DNA of 33,641 nucleotides, taken from the NCBI RefSeq assembly GCF_007923255.1, contig NZ_VOHJ01000031.1, positions 1 through 33,641 on the forward strand. The letters are read 5' to 3'. This document shows positions 31,721 to 33,641 of the stretch, piece after piece (the first letter of the stretch is position 1; each line of letters opens with the position of its first letter). The notes beneath the pieces were generated by a model. That model searched no databases. It was not told where the DNA came from and saw only the letters and a program-made list of their open reading frames with translations. The DNA is from Vulcaniibacterium thermophilum (GTDB taxonomy: Bacteria > Pseudomonadota > Gammaproteobacteria > Xanthomonadales > Xanthomonadaceae). Both the position numbers and the translations under genes were made by a program.

Positions 31721-33223
31721 ATGAGCGGAGCCGCCGCACCGAGCGCGCCAGGCGCGCCCCTTCCCGAGTTCCCGACGACGCTGGGTCACCCGCGTCCGTT
31801 GTGGATGCTGTTCATGACGGAGTTCTGGGAACGCTTCGCCTTCTACGGCATGCGCTGGGCGCTGGTGCTGTACATCGTCGCCCAGTTCTACCAGGGCTCC
31901 GGCGCCGGCGAGGCGCCCGCCAACCAGCTCTACGGCGCTTACCTCGCGCTGGTGTATGCGGCGGCGATCTTCGGCGGCTACGTCGCCGACAAGGTCATCG
32001 GCTACCAGCGCTCGATCCTGCTCGGCGCGGTGGTGATGGCGGCCGGCCTGTTCCTGATCACGGTGCCGAACGAACAGGTGTTCCGCCTCGGCCTGGCGAC
32101 CATCATCGCCGGCAACGGCCTGTTCAAGCCCAACATCTCGACGATGGTCGGCCAGTTGTACGGCATGGGCGATCCGCGCCGCGATTCCGGCTTCACCATC
32201 TTCTACATGGGCATCAACGCCGGCGCGTTCCTCGCGCCGATCCTCACCGGCATCCTCGCCGACAAGGTGTTCGGCACGCCGGAGATGCCCTCGTACAAGG
32301 TGGTGTTCATCGCCTCCGGCGTCGGCATGCTGCTCAGCCTGGCGTGGTTCTGGGTCGGTCGCCGTCAGCTCCAGGGCGTGGGCCGCCCGCCGGTCGGCGC
32401 CGAGAGCCGCGGCCGCGTGCTCGGCGTGCTGATCGGCGTACTGGTGGCGATCCCGGCGATCTACTTCCTGCTCACCATCGGCGCGGGCGCGCTGGCGTGG
32501 GTGCTGGGCGCGCTGTTCGTCGCGCTGTGCGTGATGATCCTCGTCGAGGGCGTGCGCGAAGGCCCGGTGCAGCGCGACCGCGCGATCGCGATGCTGATCA
32601 TCTTCGCGTTCAACGTGATGTTCTGGATGTTCTTCGAGCAGGCCGGCAGCTCGTTCAACTTCCTCGCCGACAAGATCGTCGACCGCACCTTCGGCGACTG
32701 GGTGTTCCCGGTGGCGTGGTTCCAGTCGATCAACCCGATCGCGATCCTCGCGCTGGCGCCGGTGTTCGCCTGGCTGTGGGTGAAGATGGGCAACGCCAAC
32801 CCGTCGATCCCGCGCAAGTTCGGCCTCGGCCTGATCTTCAACGGTCTGGCGTTCCTGCTGCTGATGTTCGCGCTGTCGAGCCTGGTGGACGACGCCGGCA
32901 TGATCCCGTTCTGGACGCTGTTCGCGGTGTACGTGATCCAGACCGTCGGCGAGCTGTTCCTGTCGCCGATCGGCCTGTCGATGGTGACCAAGCTGGCGCC
33001 GATGCGCCTGGTCGGCTTCGGCATGGGCGGCTGGTTCCTGTCCACCGGCATCGGCAACAACCTGTCGGGCATCTTCGCCGGCCACGTCAGCGGCACCGGC
33101 GGCATGACCGTCGAGTCCGCCCACGCCGGCTACACGTTCGGCTTCTGGGCGCTGCTCGGCGCGGGCGCGCTGCTGTTCGTGATCGCCCCGCTGGTCCAGA
33201 AGCTGATGCATGGCGTGAAGTGA
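31721..33223 (+). CDS. POT/PTR-family proton-coupled oligopeptide transporter
   Basis: 500 aa, about 12-14 membrane segments. The family signature ExxERFAYYG appears as EFWERFAFYGMRW, and FYMGINAGAFLAPILTG is the second PTR2 motif. It imports di- and tripeptides with protons. GAGAGGA at 31708-31714 precedes ATG 31721 by six bases. It lies 121 bases after kynA on the same strand; peptide-derived tryptophan could feed KynA (inference). A compound hairpin follows at 33226-33266. Confidence 0.93.
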   Translation: MSGAAAPSAPGAPLPEFPTTLGHPRPLWMLFMTEFWERFAFYGMRWALVLYIVAQFYQGSGAGEAPANQLYGAYLALVYAAAIFGGYVADKVIGYQRSILLGAVVMAAGLFLITVPNEQVFRLGLATIIAGNGLFKPNISTMVGQLYGMGDPRRDSGFTIFYMGINAGAFLAPILTGILADKVFGTPEMPSYKVVFIASGVGMLLSLAWFWVGRRQLQGVGRPPVGAESRGRVLGVLIGVLVAIPAIYFLLTIGAGALAWVLGALFVALCVMILVEGVREGPVQRDRAIAMLIIFAFNVMFWMFFEQAGSSFNFLADKIVDRTFGDWVFPVAWFQSINPIAILALAPVFAWLWVKMGNANPSIPRKFGLGLIFNGLAFLLLMFALSSLVDDAGMIPFWTLFAVYVIQTVGELFLSPIGLSMVTKLAPMRLVGFGMGGWFLSTGIGNNLSGIFAGHVSGTGGMTVESAHAGYTFGFWALLGAGALLFVIAPLVQKLMHGVK

Positions 33224-33225
33224 CG

Positions 33226-33480
33226 CCGTGGCGCGCTCGCGCATCGCGCGAGCGCCTTTGCCACGGCGTCATCCCCGCGAAAGCGGGGATCCACCCCGCG
33301 GAAGCGGGGATCCACCCCGCGAAAGCGGGGATCCACCCCGCGGAAGCGGGATCCACCCCGCGAAAGCGGGGTCCACGCGTGGCCGCGATGCGGCCACGCC
33401 TTTGCCGGATCGTCATCCCCGTGAAAGCGGGGATCAACGCTCGCGCATCGCGCGAGCGCCCTTGCCACGGCGTCATCCCG
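33226..33480. repeat. Compound repeat block with three hairpin modules
   Basis: Copies of one module: a 9-bp-stem hairpin, C(C/T)TTGCC, four bases, CGTCATCCC. Copy A at 33233-33275 has stem GCGCTCGCG/CGCGAGCGC and loop CATCG. Copy B (33377-33420) has GCGTGGCCG/CGGCCACGC and loop CGATG. Copy C (33439-33479) nearly repeats A. A further CCGTGGC/GCCACGG pair (33226-33232, 33260-33266) encloses copy A right after the transporter stop. Confidence 0.8.
33273..33375 (+). repeat. Five-unit tandem array of GNRA-loop hairpins
   Basis: Five 20-21-base units: CCCCGC G(A/G)AA GCGGG(G) (A)TCCA. The loop alternates GAAA, GGAA, GAAA, GGAA, GAAA. Every unit can fold into a six-pair stem with a GNRA tetraloop. 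Units 4 and 5 lack one base each. A related hairpin CCCCGT GAAA GCGGGG lies at 33417-33432. Confidence 0.85.
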
Positions 33481-33506
33481 CGACCCCGCCGGTGGTCCGT
33501 GCAGGA

Positions 33507-33520
33507 GCGGCTTCAGCCGC
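33507..33520 (+). repeat. GCGGCTTCAGCCGC-type short palindrome
   Basis: GCGGC TTCA GCCGC preceded by GCAGGA, like the widely spread GGAGCGGCTTCAGCCGC repeats of gammaproteobacteria. Confidence 0.55.
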
Positions 33521-33553
33521 TTGTGTCTTTCGATCCCGCTAGATTTCCAAGGT

Positions 33554-33633
33554 GAGAGCGGAGTGCGGCAGGTCGCTAAGCCGCGGTGCCGCGAGCACGA
33601 GCAGGAGCATGGACCGCCGCACTCCGTGCTCTC
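33554..33633. other. Large inverted repeat at the right edge, possible structured RNA or element end
   Basis: GAGAGC-GGAGTGCGGC (33554-33569) pairs with GCCGCACTCC-GT-GCTCTC (33616-33633) with a two-base bulge. The 46-base interior contains further GC-rich pairing (AAGCCGCGG, TGCCGCGAGC). There is no ORF. Its identity is unknown, and the window ends eight bases later. Confidence 0.45.
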
Positions 33634-33641
33634 GCCCCAAG

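Noticed and set aside
33273-33375. Short regularly spaced repeats considered as a CRISPR array
   Set aside because: Units are directly adjacent without unique spacers, each is a self-complementary hairpin, and no cas gene is nearby.

Overview
The window is a very GC-rich (roughly 70 %) stretch of bacterial chromosome. It most likely comes from the Lysobacteraceae/Xanthomonadaceae (Lysobacter, Luteimonas or a relative). This rests on a PepSY-PhoP-PhoQ block, type III pantothenate kinase behind BirA, a perfect CRP/Clp-type operator, GTAG-headed palindromic repeats and a TrpS with a C-terminal extension. The genus is inference. Nothing points to a prophage, plasmid or integrative element; the accessory material is intergenic repeats and small secreted proteins.

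Layout. 1-1005: C-terminal part of a Tle1/DUF2235-type phospholipase-like protein cut by the left edge, then a tiny ORF. 1137-5446: a glycine-zipper membrane protein, an EF-hand secreted protein, a HAD phosphatase, an Arg/Tyr-rich envelope protein, and a three-gene run of two unknown secreted proteins and a GFA-fold zinc protein. 5495-9080: a membrane GAF-GGDEF diguanylate cyclase, divergent from dusA, which overlaps an arginine-deiminase-related gene. 9220-11869: PepSY protein, phoP and phoQ, with clustered GTTCAG/CTGAAC elements upstream. 11870-14587: a G-rich tandem repeat, three related palindromic repeats, a decayed tandem copy of the rtcB tail, rtcB, mtfA and a small secreted protein. 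14748-17305: birA, coaX, a SPOR-like protein and tRNA-Thr(TGT). 17424-19517: a Clp-like operator, two small unknown proteins, arginase and an entericidin-like lipoprotein. 19581-22129: a lipoprotein, trpS and a small membrane protein. 22121-22880: two repeat clusters around a VOC protein. 22909-27145: an operon for a branched-chain 2-oxoacid dehydrogenase-like complex (E1alpha, E1beta, SH3-domain protein, cupin, E2); no E3 gene is in the window. 27340-30543: a 1067-aa ExeM/NucH-type secreted nuclease. 30733-33223: tryptophan 2,3-dioxygenase and a POT-family peptide transporter. 33226-33641: a dense array of hairpin repeats and a large inverted repeat at the right edge.

How it fits together. 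Most of the window is housekeeping and catabolism: cofactor enzymes (BirA, CoaX), RNA modification and repair (DusA, RtcB, tRNA-Thr), and amino-acid use (arginase, arginine-deiminase-like protein, tryptophan dioxygenase, branched-chain dehydrogenase, peptide uptake). Together with the secreted nuclease this fits a predatory or saprophytic heterotroph living on protein and nucleic acids. No clear new defence or mobile system is present. The least ordinary points are the structured repeat arrays, the duplicated rtcB tail with its repeat, the SH3/cupin pair inside the dehydrogenase operon, the HxxxDG variant in E2, the TrpS extension and several compact regulatory sites.
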